Counted from the stretch's first letter, positions 34,671 through 46,591 are shown. The stretch is 64,000 nucleotides of DNA from Isoetes taiwanensis (GCA_021234155.1 JAJEKV010000297.1:186001-250000); one strand, 5' to 3'. Translations and numbers: made by a program. The notes: a model not told the origin generated them from the letters alone.

Positions 34671-35276
34671 TTACGGATCATAGTCTGTAGGGTTTGCTTT
34701 TCCTTGCAAATCTGGTCTAACACTCGGGGAAAGGGGAGCCTTTGTAGGGGCTGATATGAGGGACTCAAATGTTTCTGCTGACACCCAATTCTCTTCATCT
34801 ACATTATTTGGGTGCCATGTCGGAGGATTTATGCTGTTGTCTACGTTTAAGCAACACTTGATGGGGTCATCATCCACCAAACATATCTGCTCTTCTGGAA
34901 ATCCTTCTATCACCTCCAAGGCCTCATGTATATTCTTGATGAAGTTGCTCCATGTTGTGGTCGACGAACAATCCCACAATTATCTTGATCTAATATAATA
35001 CAGAAATCAAAGTTCTTCAGCTCTGGAACAACTTATTTAATTTCTAATATATTGTTTCACAGCATGGATGACCATATACCAATGCTGGCTTTGTCGTTCA
35101 GATGGCTCAACAATTTGTGAACACCAGGTCTTGGATACACCCATTTGGTCTTTGTCTCTAGAACCCCTCCAGAAAAAGGAGGTGCACTACGGTACTCTGC
35201 CTTGGAGAAGGACTTGATAAGAACTCCATTCAGGTCGAAGAGAATAAGTTTGTTGTTATTTGAAGTAGTCTCCTCT
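34671..35276 (-). pseudogene. FCP1/NIF-like HAD phosphatase domain, second copy, broken
   Basis: Minus strand, entering after an AG near 35277: NNNKLILFDLNGVLIKSFSK (HAD nucleophile loop, second Asp changed to Asn as in the 15.8-kb copy), WVYPRPGVHKLLSHL, ASIGIWSSML. A TGA, then NNILEIK, a TAA, and VVPELKNFDFCIILDQDNC follow in the same frame. After a frame change come TTTWSNFIKNIHEALEVIEG and EQICLVDDDPIKCC, the FCP1 acidic motif, ending at a stop at 34671-34673. Domain order is complete but two stops and a frameshift break it, unless very short introns are invoked. Confidence 0.6.
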
Positions 35277-35376
35277 CTGCACAATGCATATTTCAAGTTA
35301 ACAATTTTTTTTGATATTTAAAAATAATACAATCACGCTACGCGCGAGACATGCTAAATATTATTATTATTATTCT

Positions 35377-35445
<69 letters not shown>
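35377..35445 (+). repeat. microsatellite (ATC)23
   Basis: Sixty-nine bases of uninterrupted ATC, preceded by a short TTA run. It lies in the presumed intron of the FCP1-like gene; the poly-Ser reading frame over it is an artefact. Confidence 0.95.
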
Positions 35446-35718
35446 GACTAGCTCACTTAGGGCCTATGAAGAGGCCATGGGCGAAATACATAATCATAGT
35501 TTCAACGAAATTTATGGTGTGCATCCCTTTGTTTTAAAGTAAGATCCTAATTTTAAAGGAGATAATGTAAAAAAAAAAAAGGTTTCTCGTGGACACCAAA
35601 CTTTATCCTAATATCCTCATATGCAGCATAAAGAAGTGAAAACGTGGTTCTCATCTTCTACTGTCTTAGCATCACATAAAATAAATGATCCATATAAAAA
35701 AGATCCATATGACTTACT

Positions 35719-35918
35719 CTTTTGTGGGTAAAGTCGCCTTTTCTCCCATCCTGGATGCCCTGTCTTCTTCTTCAGCTCGACCAATTTATGGAAATCCCTG
35801 AATAGTGTGGCTTTCGGGATATCTCTGTGAAGTGCCCTGTCCCGAGCCTTGGTGAGGCTCAAGGCCAAGCCTCGCTCATGCACATGAACTTCGTTGGTAG
35901 CATTGACATGCACCAAAC
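35719..35918 (-). pseudogene. upstream exon-like segment of the FCP1-like gene
   Basis: Minus strand. After a T-rich tract and AG (about 35919) the frame reads LVHVNATNEVHVHERGLALS, then LTKARDRALHRDIP and KKKTGHPGWEKRRLYPQK, ending at an excellent donor (AAAGA/GTAAGTC, about 35718). The following intron holds the ATC microsatellite and the next acceptor leads into the FCP1-like segment. The domain was not recognised. It shows that this FCP1-like copy once was spliced. Confidence 0.45.
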
Positions 35919-35939
35919 TGGTTTAATAACCCATTGAGC

Positions 35940-35940
<1 letters not shown>

Positions 35941-35979
<39 letters not shown>
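35941..35979 (+). repeat. poly-A tract, 39 bases
   Basis: Uninterrupted A run. On the minus strand it is a poly-T tract shortly before a splice-acceptor-like site of the FCP1-like gene. It could be a pyrimidine tract or the tail of an old retroposon. Confidence 0.9.
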
Positions 35980-35982
<3 letters not shown>

Positions 35983-36939
35983 CAGAGATTAGAATGGCGA
36001 AATGATATTTGTACTAATTCAGCAAATACGAAATTGGAAATGTGCTACGAAATGGGATATCTGCTGACGTGTCTAAACCTGTTATGTCACAAACAGAAAT
36101 ATTTGATACTTTTGTATGAGTCACGCCCAACGCGACATATCTGTATTTGGTAAATTAATATAACTTTCTTATGTATTTTACAAAATTATGGTCCATACGT
36201 GTCACCTTAGCATTAAATGGCTATTGTGCAAACATTGTATAAATATTTCATTTATTGTTATTATATACAATACTATATTTTCCTCAACCTTTCTTCTAAT
36301 TTTCAGATTTCTAATGAAGCTAGTCTTTGGGGAACCCGTGACCAAGAACCTCCAATGAGAGAAGAATGATCTTTGATTATATGGATGTGGAAGAGATTAA
36401 TACAAATAAGAATGAGCAGTCACACGAAGCAAATCACGAGAAAATATTAAAACCCATTTGGAGCTAATGAGGAAAGAAGAATAGTAGTTTCAGTTAACAT
36501 GGAAGGATGAGAAAGTGATTTTGCATCATCAATGCAATAGAGAATTGTTGGTGAAGGTGTGCTTATACTATGGGATCCTATGCCTTTGCTATAATGGGCC
36601 GGGCTATTGGTGATGACTTTGTGGGAGTCTCCATTTCTTCAATCTGACTTCATAACCCGGTGTTGAGTGAAGGACAAACTCTTGCTATGCCCGCAATCTG
36701 AGAGTTGGCGTAAGGGAAAAGGAAGAAAATATCTCCTTGTGCAAGACTACATGTCCATCTTAGAATATCATTTAGTGCAACTACTCTCTAAGGCATCCAT
36801 GACATTGTCAATGATCACTTTTTCTCCATAAGGTTGTGAGAATGGATGCACAATATCTCCCTCCCGGGCTCTGTTATTGGTACAAGGACCACAACTTGTT
36901 GAAGAGAGTGTGGCGGAGCATTGTAAGGGGTGGTTCGCA
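35980..36939. other. no gene seen
   Basis: AT-rich then mixed composition; no recognisable coding motif. Confidence 0.5.
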
Positions 36940-37640
36940 AGATGGTCCATAGACTATCAGCAGTTATGGCTATCTTGGGATATCGAGGAACATGAGTGCA
37001 TTTGAAGGGCGCTTTGTTGCCTCTTTGTGGGATGTGCTCACTCTTGCAAAGCCCAAAGCGAGCACTACCACACCACGAGGTTAATCCGTTGCTTTCGAAC
37101 ATGGCCCTCACCAATACATCTCTACCAAAAGCGGAGAGCCATAGTTGCAATGAGGATAGGGTCCCACCATCTCGAATTGAGGCGGTATTTGGGAGATGCG
37201 GATGGAGGCGGGGAATCCCCGGCATGAGAAATTATGTCGATCTTTGTCACATGCGAGATAGTAGAAGATGAACACCATGCTCTCTGAGGAGTGTCAGGCA
37301 TATGCACACATCCGAAGCGACTCATGCCGATCTCGGATGCTTTGAGATAGCAATTCATCAATTCTTTGGCTTTGCCAATGGTTTGCGTCTCGGCGTCTCC
37401 TTTGTCGGAGAGTCCCTCACGGCCACGAGGGGAATTTGGCCTTGATAGGGGAATTTGAGCGCCTACTACAAGGGTTTTTCCTCCCACATGGGGGGTTTTT
37501 TCGTCCCAGTGGTAGAGACACATTGTATAGGGCTTTTGTGGTTTTCTTTTGTGTTTAGATACTATCCGATATTGTATTGTGACCGTCTCATAGGCGAGTT
37601 GGTCTCCGTGGACGTTAAAATATACTTCCTTTCTTCCTTC
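36940..37640 (+). mobile_element. degenerate LINE 3' end
   Basis: Translated pieces in shifting frames (GRFVASLWDVLTLAK at about 37006; RIGSHHLELRRYLGDADGGG near 37150; VEDEHHAL near 37265) line up in order with the better-preserved LINE at 46.15-46.59 kb (GRFSQKMWDAVTLAQ, RTGFHKLWIETDRWE, IEDESHTLLRC). Its tail GGTCTCCGTGGACGTTAAA matches GGTCTTCGTGGACGTTAAA there. The copy is heavily decayed. Confidence 0.6.
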
Positions 37641-39159
37641 CTTCTCACTGTTAGTCTTAAAGGTTTTAATTATTAACTGCATAAGATAAGTCATATATGA
37701 GACATGGAGATTGTGGGGAATGGAACTTGAATTTCTTTTTTTTTCCTTTCTTATCATATGAGAAGGATTAAATAGGAGTCAACATCAATCATTTCGCGAA
37801 AAAAGAAAAAGAGCTTCTCTTCCTCCACAACACATGCTACCATGAAGTGCACCATATATTTAGCATTTAAGAGGTGTTAGACAACATTTAAAAGGACTAT
37901 CTTGATAAATGTTAGATTCAACGTTTATCGCTTGGCAAAAAAGAAGAAAATCTCAGCATAGTACACCACATATTTAGTATTCCAAAGTATTAAACCACAT
38001 TTAAACACATCTCACATTCCTTTTGCAGTTGGCTGATCAAAGCACCTCTAATAATCATGTAGATCAAGTCAATGCTAGAACTTCCAAGGCATCATTAGTG
38101 TCGTAGGAGCCTGCCAGATGGTCTTTTTTTCCCTTTTTTTATATTATTAATGGATCTAAACTTGTGTACTATGATAATCTTTATCAACCATACATGTTAC
38201 GACAACAATAAATGATGTACAACATGGAGTTCGAGTCAGAAAATAAAATTACCAATTCATAATCGGAGTGGTAGGACCAATAGTTGAGAACAAGAAGAAT
38301 ATGAAGTGTTGAATGAGAAATCTTAAGTCGATTGATCGATACATGTGTACTTTGAATCCTTCGCTTACGAAGGCATTGTTGAAACCACTCAGGCTACAGT
38401 TAAATGCAAGTTGTGGGCAAAAGTGTGTGGGGCATACGAGTATTGTCTTTTTGCATAGGATGAATTGACAGTGAACTTCATTAAAAAGAGGAAGGGGTGG
38501 AAAGATGTGACAAGATTGTTAGGTGTCGAATTTTCTGTGCTTTTTTGGGTTAGAAGTTGTAGGAATGGCGGGCTACTCTTTGTTGAAGAAGAAAGAAAGA
38601 TGGCAGAAAGTGTATAAGGGAAAAAAGAAGTGCAAAAGGAAAATAAAAGGGCAAAATTGGTGGGCCAAAAACTAAGGGGGGCAAAAATAAACAAACAAAC
38701 AATAAGTGATTACATCATGGAAATCAGGTCTTGCATATCATGGTTGAGAGGTTGTTGCAGGTTGATAGGAGTTTTTAAGAATGAAAATTCCAGGGCATAA
38801 GATCAAGAAAATACAGTTGGCTTGCTAGACCTGCTCCTCCCGGCTAATGCCGCTCTCGTACCACTAGAATGTGGGCTCCTCAATTTCCATGATCTTATAT
38901 GAAAATCGTAATTAATGTGCAAAAACTTTCATAGCCTATCAATTTTCTCCTATACAGTCTGATATTTCAAGTTTCCATTTGGAAATTTGTATCGCATTTA
39001 TAGAAAAATACATGAAAATTTCCAGCCATGCACTATCTCAAGCAAAAAATTTATAGTTTTTATTCTAAAAAACATTTTTTACCCTGGAGTTTTCCAACAC
39101 TGTCGTAAATGTGAGATAATTTCATGTTTAAACCAAGAAGCTATGCTTTGCCCGTTGCC
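37641..39159. other. intergenic, no gene seen
   Basis: AT-rich; no motif or long repeat noticed. Confidence 0.5.
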
Positions 39160-39777
39160 AGTCATGAATATACTATACAATATATTGTAATACGAAGCAT
39201 AGTATCAAGCTCCATAAATATCGAACACAGTCAAGTCTAAACCACAGGCATATCCGTGGTATATCCGAACCTTTATCGTTTAAAATCCACATCCGAAAAA
39301 ATAAAGGGGATTTTCGTGGATTGACAATTTTTTTACATGACCATTGTGGTGAGGTGCAAGGCTCCATCATGTGCACCTAGGCCTATAAGACTGTAAAAAC
39401 AAACAAAGGCATTCTATAAAACGGAAAATGATATTTTGTTGAAATTACACACATGTTAGTAATTTCAACAATATAATGTTTATCAGTCAAGAATATACTG
39501 TGGAATATATTGTAATCAAAGCAAGTATCGAGCTCCATAAATATTGGAGACCGTCAAGTTTAAACCACGGGCATATTCGTGGTATATCCAAATCTTTATC
39601 GTTTAAAATTCACATGAGAAAAAATACCGGGGATTTTCGTAGATTTGACAATTTTTTTTACTTGACCATTGTGGGGAAGTGCAAGGCTAGGTCGCATGCA
39701 GGATGGCATTTTGTTGAAATCTATAAAACGAAAAATGGCATTTTGTTGAAATTACGCAAGGTTAGTAATTTCAACAA
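39160..39777 (+). repeat. tandem duplication upstream of the NAC gene, about 320-bp unit
   Basis: Unit 1 (about 39160-39475) and unit 2 (about 39484-39777) share ordered blocks: AAGCTCCATAAATATCG-like, GGTATATCC, CTTTATCGTTTAAAAT, GGGGATTTTCGT, TTGACAATTTTTTT, ACCATTGTGG, TTTTGTTGAAATTAC and GTTAGTAATTTCAACA. Identity is roughly 80-85% by eye. It ends 0.9 kb before the NAC start codon. TTGAC cores (W-box-like) occur in each unit. Confidence 0.8.
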
Positions 39778-40667
39778 AAGTACTTTTACGGCGGGTGATA
39801 AAACCGCAAGGATACTGGTATGGTAACAAACGTCAAGGGTGGTTAACGGTACCCAATATCAGCCAGAGAAAAAAAAAACGGCGATACAGACACCCGTGAA
39901 CAGCCAAAGGTCCTGGGCTATGGCTACCGACGCCGCTGCAGCAGGAGTAGGGAAAGGGCATAATAGTCGTCATATATGGCGATGCCAGAAACTGAATAGT
40001 TTTTCAAATCGGGCCCGTTGTCTGTATGCTGTTGTATTTTTTTTTCCCGATCCTTTAAATTCTTTACCGCTCTTGCCCAGCTCCCCGTTTTGGCCCTCTT
40101 CTTCTGTGTTTTTTTTTCTCGCTTCATTTCTTTCGTTTTTCTCGCCGTAGTGTAGCAGTCTCATTTCCGCATCTCCTTGCTTCATTTCGGCCGCCTTTGG
40201 ATCTGCCTTAAGCATGGGTTTTGCTAAAATAACCCACTGTTTTGTGCTTTCGTTTCTGCAACTTATGCGCTTTGAATTTATCAACTCAGCTTCTGCTGAG
40301 ATTTCTTAGAAGATTCGGCGAACTGGGTTCTCATCGGTGAAGTGGGTCCTAATCCGATGAATCTCTGCTTGTTGTGTGAGGCTTGGGTTAAATTTGTAGG
40401 ATCTGGGCTGCTAGAATTCTACCGATTTAGAGCAATCTGTTGTAAAGGGCTATAAGATTTTGATTCGGGAAGGTGATTTGGGTTATTTCTGTCTAGGAGA
40501 TGCGAATTCGGTTTGTAGAAGAAGAAATCTGTCGCTGAATCTTAAAGAAAAACAAGCGAATTAGAAGAACGACCGAGGGCATCAAAACTAAGGACCCAAA
40601 TCCGGCACAAAAAGCTGGACAGATTAGATCGAATCTGCAAATAATCTGCGAAGCGTTAAACGAAGAA
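39778..40667 (+). promoter_or_regulatory. NAC upstream region / 5' UTR
   Basis: Pyrimidine-rich runs (40030-40140) and a long ATG-containing leader precede the start at 40668. This stretch probably contains the transcription start and 5' UTR, but no TATA box was located with confidence. Confidence 0.4.
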
Positions 40668-42783
40668 ATGGAGGGGCCAGCTATGGCGGAGATGGACGGC
40701 AAGGAAGAGCCATATCTACCGCCGGGCTTCAGATTTCATCCGACAGATGAAGAACTGGTAGCATATTATCTAACCAGGAAGGTTTTATACAGCAATTTTA
40801 GCGTGAGAGCCATCTCCGAAGTAGACCTCAACAAATGCGAGCCCTGGGAGCTGCCCGGTAATGGCCCAATTTTTATTTTCTGCTCCATTTTTCGAGACTA
40901 CCCAACACGATCTGGCACGATTCTTCTAACTCTCCTTAATTTTTTTCCTGTTTTTGGGCATTCCAGATAAGGCCAAAATGGGCGAAAAGGAATGGTATTT
41001 TTTTACCCTCCGAGATCGTAAATATCCTACCGGAATGCGCACCAATCGAGCTACCGAAGCTGGGTATTGGAAGGCCACCGGAAAGGATCGAGATGTCATA
41101 AGCTCCAGATCTCCAATTTTGGTCGGAATGAAGAAAACCTTGGTTTTCTACCGTGGCCGGGCTCCAAAAGGCGAAAAAACTAACTGGATCATGCATGAAT
41201 ATCGTCTCGAAGGCGAGGGCTGCCAATCCAGAATCCCCAAGGTTGTAAATCTTTAACCACCTGCTTTCGTTTTCGAATTAATTCCGTTTCTTATTTTGGG
41301 CTCATCAGTGCTGCATGATTGCTTGCTTGTTTCTGTAAAAATGGTGTGCTGCAGCGGCTTCGTGTATGATTGCTTTGCTTAAAAGGAATGTCACAGCGAT
41401 CAATCATTTTCTTGCCTCTCTGACATGAATGATGTGATTTGAGTGTCGAAATCGGTTTGAATATGAATAAATTTGTGGGTTGGATTCCGGAAAATTTTGG
41501 CCGTTTTGCTTGGACATTTGAAAGAGGGAATGCTGCAGCGGCAAGTTTTTGCAAATTGTCTGGCGTGATGTGATCTGAGATTTCATGAGTGATGTGATTT
41601 CAAACCACCTGAATTAGATAGTCTAAGCTCGTTCGAACTCGAAGGAGGATGCTGCTGCAGCGGGAGTTGAAATTTTTTTCAGGAAGCTGCTTCCTTTTCA
41701 TTATTTATTTGAAATTGAATCTTAAAACCAGAACGAAACATAAACAGATGTGTAAGAAGCGAAATGGGGTTTGATAAAAGGAAGGGGTTGTTAAGATTTT
41801 GAGATGTGTGTGAGTGGTGCTGCAGCGGCGGGCCGGTAAAAGCCTGTAAAATGCATGGGAACTGCTTGATCTTGACGGGTTTGATGAGCGGAATGCATAA
41901 CCGTAATAATTTTGATGACCCAAGTGAGCAGGAGGATGTGATGTCTGTAAAAAAAATCTATGGCATGATGTTGAAAACGAATAGGACGAACCGGATATCT
42001 GGTTCAAAAATGCCAAAGCCTAACCCCGTTTGATCCAAATTACAGGATGCGGAGTGGGTCGTATGTCGGATTTTCCAGAAGGTGCCAGGAGGCAAAAAGA
42101 GCTTGATCCGTAGCAAAGAAATCTACAAAGAAATTTACAGCGGAGGCCCAAATTCGCAGAACAGCTACGACGGAATGGAACCCATCCAGCACCAGAATCT
42201 GCCCCCTCTGCTCGAATCTCCCCATGTCGCTGTAATCGAAGATCCCAATCTGGACAGCGAGCCCAGCTCGGCCGATCAAATGGTTAATTTTGGCCCCGCC
42301 GATCGGAATTTTGGCCCCGGTTTTTGGATCAAATCCCCTATTCATCCCCCTGCCGCTGCAGCACAACACCCCCTTGTCCAGTTCTTCGATCCCGCTTCCT
42401 CCCATCCCAATTTTTCTTCCGGATTTGATTCTTCTGCCAGCCTTTTCCGCCTCAGACACGATCTGGGTCCCCATCTCCCTTCCGTTCCTGATCATCCCCA
42501 TAGCCAGTTTCACATCAGAAATTTTCCTGACCAGAAACTCCCTCTCGCCCGGCCCTGCAAAATCGAGCCTGTTCTTGCCCTTAATTCTCAGATTTTGATC
42601 AACCAGCAGAATAATCCTAACTGGTTTCAGCCCAATCAGATCGGTTTTGATCCTCAGCACCAAAATCAGATCCATTTGCAGCTCCAGACGCAGAATTCTG
42701 CCTTGCATGACCCTGAGCCTTACCGGAATCATCCTCCTGTGCATTCTGCAGCTGTGGATATGGAAAATCTCTGGGCTTATTAA
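40668..42783 (+). CDS. NAC domain transcription factor, 3 exons, 400 aa
   Basis: Plant-specific DNA-binding regulator acting in the nucleus. Exons 40668-40857, 40967-41241 and 42046-42783 join in phase (1203 nt with stop). The N-terminus carries all five NAC subdomains: [58 protein letters not shown] with [36 protein letters not shown] / [24 protein letters not shown] (about residues 15-170). The intron positions within the NAC domain are those usual for the family. Domain text is close to the NAM/CUC/NAC1 clade by memory, but no miR164-like site was noticed in exon 3. The C-terminus is Pro/Asn/Gln/His-rich, typical of an activation region. The ATG is supported by in-frame start of the conserved domain. 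Orthology within the family is not resolved. Confidence 0.93.
41347..41829 (+). repeat. four copies of TGCTGCAGCGG(C) in NAC intron 2
   Basis: Near-identical words at 41347-41358, 41531-41542, 41653-41663 and 41818-41829 with partly similar neighbourhoods (GTGATGTGATTTGAG-like). This suggests a degenerate tandem repeat of 120-185 bp within the 804-bp intron. CCGCTGCAGCA occurs again at about 42352 in exon 3 and at about 39933 upstream. Confidence 0.7.
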
Positions 42784-43530
42784 ACAGGTCTGGATGATCC
42801 TTTTTACTTATATACTATTTGTTCATATGGTGCGGAAATGATCTGCTTTTGTAAATATGTTTCTGTCCAAGATTTCTATGCCTCAGAAGACTGATCTTGA
42901 TCCTTTTGTTCTCCCTTCAAGTTCTTTCAAGATAAAATCTTGATCTTTTGAGAAGGTTTCTGGCCTCAAAAGCTGAATCTATGCCTTGATTAATCACTCT
43001 TTCTGGTTTTTTTTTCCAACCTATGAATTCAAACCTCCTTCTTGTGGTTTTTTCTGTACATTAGTTTTTGAATCCTTCAAACTGTTATTTCCAGAGTTAG
43101 TTGAAGGATCAAACATTATTTTAGCAGTTGGAGAATTTTCAAAAGGGATATCAAAATGATTGTTTAAGCATGATAGGTATGATAGCAGAATTCTATGTTG
43201 ATTTACCTGCTCTGTGATCTAAAACTGGATTAAAAAAGGGGATTGACAGCAGGCACAGATCTTAAGGCAAATGATTGCCTAGTTGAATGCATGGGGATTA
43301 TGAACATGGCATGATTGAGGGGGTGATCAATCAAAAACCATGCATGCATGTTGAGAAAGTCTTGCTTGATATGATATCTATCACCTGCCTAATGCAAATT
43401 GCAATTGCATTATTTTATATATTCTCCACAGTGTTTTCTTTTATGATTAGAACCCACCCCTTGCTTCTTACCTTCCTCCACTACACCACTTCCCTTGCAG
43501 GGTTCGCCATTGGAAATATTTCATCATTTT
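42784..43530 (+). other. NAC 3' flank, no gene
   Basis: T-rich, likely 3' UTR at its beginning. No further ORF is supported. Confidence 0.5.
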
Positions 43531-43584
43531 ATTTCCAATGTCCGCGCCCTCATCCCATGTGATGAGGGCGCGGACATTGGAAAT
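43531..43584. repeat. perfect hairpin, 24-bp arms, 6-nt loop
   Basis: ATTTCCAATGTCCGCGCCCT plus CATC (43531-43554), loop CCATGT, then the exact complement 43561-43584. GC-rich stem in AT-rich DNA; a second ATTGGAAAT just upstream (43509-43517) could compete for pairing. Confidence 0.95.
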
Positions 43585-44039
43585 GTTTCCTTTCACTTTG
43601 ATCCATGATTTCTAGCATTTACTTTGCCTCCCTCCCTGTCTTAATCATCGCCAAATTGTGCCCCTCTTTGTTGCCCACCATCATCCTATACAAAATAGTT
43701 TCCTCACGTACTCTACATCTGCATTTAAGTGCTTCGACTATATACAAATGTAAAAATACTATCTATCTATCTCTTCACCTAATGCACCTCTGCATACATT
43801 GAAACTTTCTCGTTCGTATACCCAAAATCTCACTTACATTGATGCTGTCACTTACACTGAAGCGATCGGTGTCAACCTTATGGAGTTCCAAGTGTTGAAA
43901 TCTATATTAGTTGTACTTGCGAATATTCATTGGATTTTTCATCTGTGGTACTACGAATAATGATACACGTGTCAAGGTTCCCACTACGCAATGGACACAG
44001 ATTGTCTTCAATCTGGCATTTTAGACCTAGAGACTTAAA

Positions 44040-44830
44040 GTTTTAATCATGCTGGCCCATTATGCTTAGTGATCTATTCCACAAAATATCGTGCTCCCCA
44101 ATTTTTTGTTCCATTGCCACTTCTATGGAGCACATTGGATTTATCATGTGTCTATAAGATCTTTGTACAACATGGAACTTTGCCATGGTCAATGCTTTAC
44201 TACTGCCAGCATTGTCAATCTTATGAAGCTCAAAATTTTGAAATTTATAAGAGCAGTGCATAATATTGGTGGTTTTTTTTTTTTTTTTTTTTTTATATAT
44301 ATATATATATATTTCCATGAGTATTGAGCAATGTTCATTCTAATAAAAGAAGTTAACAAAATTTGTCAAGAGACAATGGGCGAGAGATTATAGTCAATGC
44401 CACCTCGTAAAATAGACTCTGAAGTCTCTAATCAGCTTGTCCTATTATGCTTGCTGGCATCCTAGATCTGGCGTTCTAAATCTGCTTATTAAGCATTATA
44501 TTCAATAAATTATGTTGCTATCTAATTCTTTTTGTCACATTGCCCCTCTAGGTCGGTTGTTCTTTGTTTCTTTGTTTGGGTCCCATAGGCCATCTGGTCT
44601 CCATCGACAATAAAAGCAATTCAACTTGATTGGATTTAATTTTTATAAAACACATTGGGGTATCATGTGTCTAGGACCTCTTCACACACGAAGCTATATT
44701 GTTGTATACTCAACCCATTGCTCGGACAATTTTATGGAGCTTAAATCTTACAAAATGTATATATAATACATGCTACTATAGTTGGTTTTTTGTCTGTTGT
44801 ATCATGAATACTGAGCACTACTATACGTTG
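44040..44830 (+). repeat. degenerate repeat of about 390 bp, units 1-2
   Basis: Ordered landmarks (TTAATCATGCTGGCCCATTATGC; CCACAAAATAT; CACATTGGATTTATCATGTG; TTGTACAACATG-like; GCTCAAAATTTTGAAA) recur with about 385-bp spacing. The second unit begins near 44428. Related units appear at 48.3-49.3 kb. Part of 44575-44625 instead resembles the LINE tail. Confidence 0.6.
44271..44312 (+). repeat. poly-T followed by (AT)n microsatellite
   Basis: About 24 T then about nine AT units within repeat unit 1. Confidence 0.9.
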
Positions 44831-45804
44831 TATTAAATAAGGTACCACACTAGTCCTGGAACAAATATGTCTTGAGTTCGATGCGACTCAGAGTCACATT
44901 CAATGTAAGATGGTTAGGGGCAGGAACAAACAAAGCAATTCTGGTGTGGCGTGCGGGTCAAATATCCAATGGGATGTTGTAATGTGGTATAATGTAAAAA
45001 CTTCTTCTTCTTCTTTGAACCTAGACAATATATAATGAGTAGATCTAGTTAAATTTTATTAACCATTGGCATATGATTAGATAATATCTCTATCGACCTA
45101 TCTATCTACCAACATAAGAGCCAAATTGTGAGCCCTACGTGTGGCATCCATCAGAAAGAACCCAACAAAGAAGCCCCAGGGCAAGAAATGCTTTGTTTCA
45201 ACCTCGCAAAGCAAGAGCATAGCAAAGAAGCAAAGAGCTTACAAAAACCCTCTCTTCAGTATCAAAGAAGAAGACTAAGGAAGATCATAGGTGAAGCCCT
45301 TACAAATCTATGCAAAGCCCTTTTTCTTGGGAGAAAGCAAAAGCACTCCAATTGCACCCAAAACAAGGGTGAATATATCCAACCCTTACCAAAGCAAGAA
45401 TTTCTCTAAAAAATCCATTAGAATCGAAGTAACCTTGATAAAGGTTGGCTTCCTCAAATTTTGAGCAAGAGTGGCTATTTATACTAGATAATAGAAAATC
45501 ACAAACAAGCATGAATCTCGAGAGACTAGTTGTAGGACATAGAACTAGAAATTTATGCAAGTGGTTGAAGATTTTGATAAGCAAAAGGGGTTTCGAAGCA
45601 AAGCAATAATTCCTTTAGAAATCCATTAAATTCAGAACTTAGATCATTTAAAAATCAAAATTATCTTTCAAAAGCAAATCTATTTATGAAATTTGCACTT
45701 TTCAAACTTTTTTGTTGGGAAAAAAGTTTTAATTAGAAAAAGAGGAGATCTTATGGCAAACCTTTATTAGAAGAAAAAGATAGTTAAACCACTATAGATA
45801 AAGA
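44831..45804. other. no confident gene
   Basis: A Lys/Gln-rich frame 45128-45409 (starts MSPTCGIHQKEPNKEAPGQE) has no recognisable domain and A-rich composition; not claimed. Confidence 0.4.
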
Positions 45805-45812
45805 AGAAAAAT

Positions 45813-46591
45813 GTGCCATCGAAAATAGACGAAGACCTTTTATTTTTTAGAAGGCCATCACAACATCCCATGCTTCTTACTTACAACCTAGGAGTGAAAA
45901 CAGTGCCGTATGCTATTCTTTTACAAGAGACAAGTTTTTGGCCTCTCCAATATTCTGCAATGAAGTGCCATCTCCACCATATCAACAAGATGCATCATAT
46001 GGATGATGATATGTACCCTTTTCTCGCGCTTACCATGGCTGAATCTCCCCAGTATTTGAAACGATGTTGGAAAGAGAATTATAACGCATGGTTTGCCCAT
46101 TGGTCTGTGCAACTGGAACACTGCATGGTGTTTGCTAATTCGATACCAAGCTTTTGCAAAAATATCTTAATGGTCGTTTTTCTCAGAAGATGTGGGATGC
46201 AGTTACCTTAGCCCAAGTTAAAACGGATCATTATCATGTACATGTAAATCCCACTTTGGCACTAGGACCACAGGCTTATTTGCTTGCTTTCTTTTCCAGG
46301 AAAAAGCTTGTAGCTATTGCATCAATTCGCACAGGGTTCCACAAGCTATGGATTGAGACAGATAGATGGGAGCGGCCGCAATTGCCACGCGAAGCGAGAT
46401 TATGTGCATGTTGCCAGTTACAGGTTATTGAAGATGAAAGCCATACTCTGCTACGATGTCCTGCTTTTAAGATGGTCAGGAACTGTTATTTGAGTTTAGC
46501 ATTCCATTCCACACTTCCACAACTTCTCAGAGCCCCATCTGTGCATGACTTGGCATTATACATACTTGGGGTTCTGGATGAGCATCTTTAA
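45813..46591 (+). pseudogene. LINE ORF2 C-terminal part
   Basis: Two overlapping frames (45813-46211, then 46154-46591) need one frameshift near 46150. The second gives GRFSQKMWDAVTLAQV, IRTGFHKLWIETDRWE and RLCACCQLQVIEDESHTLLR then C, a C-x2-C...H-x4-C zinc-knuckle arrangement found after the reverse transcriptase of plant non-LTR retrotransposons. The RT and endonuclease are absent. A 3' UTR and a pentamer tail follow, as expected at a LINE 3' end. Confidence 0.7.

Noticed and set aside
35351-35542. Poly-Ser ORF
   Set aside because: It is produced by the (ATC)23 microsatellite in a presumed intron.
42040-42744. Minus-strand 234-aa ORF opposite NAC exon 3
   Set aside because: Exact antisense of a confidently spliced NAC exon; no independent evidence.
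40668-42783. miR164 target site in the NAC gene
   Set aside because: No segment in exon 3 resembling the conserved NAM/CUC miR164 site was found by reading.
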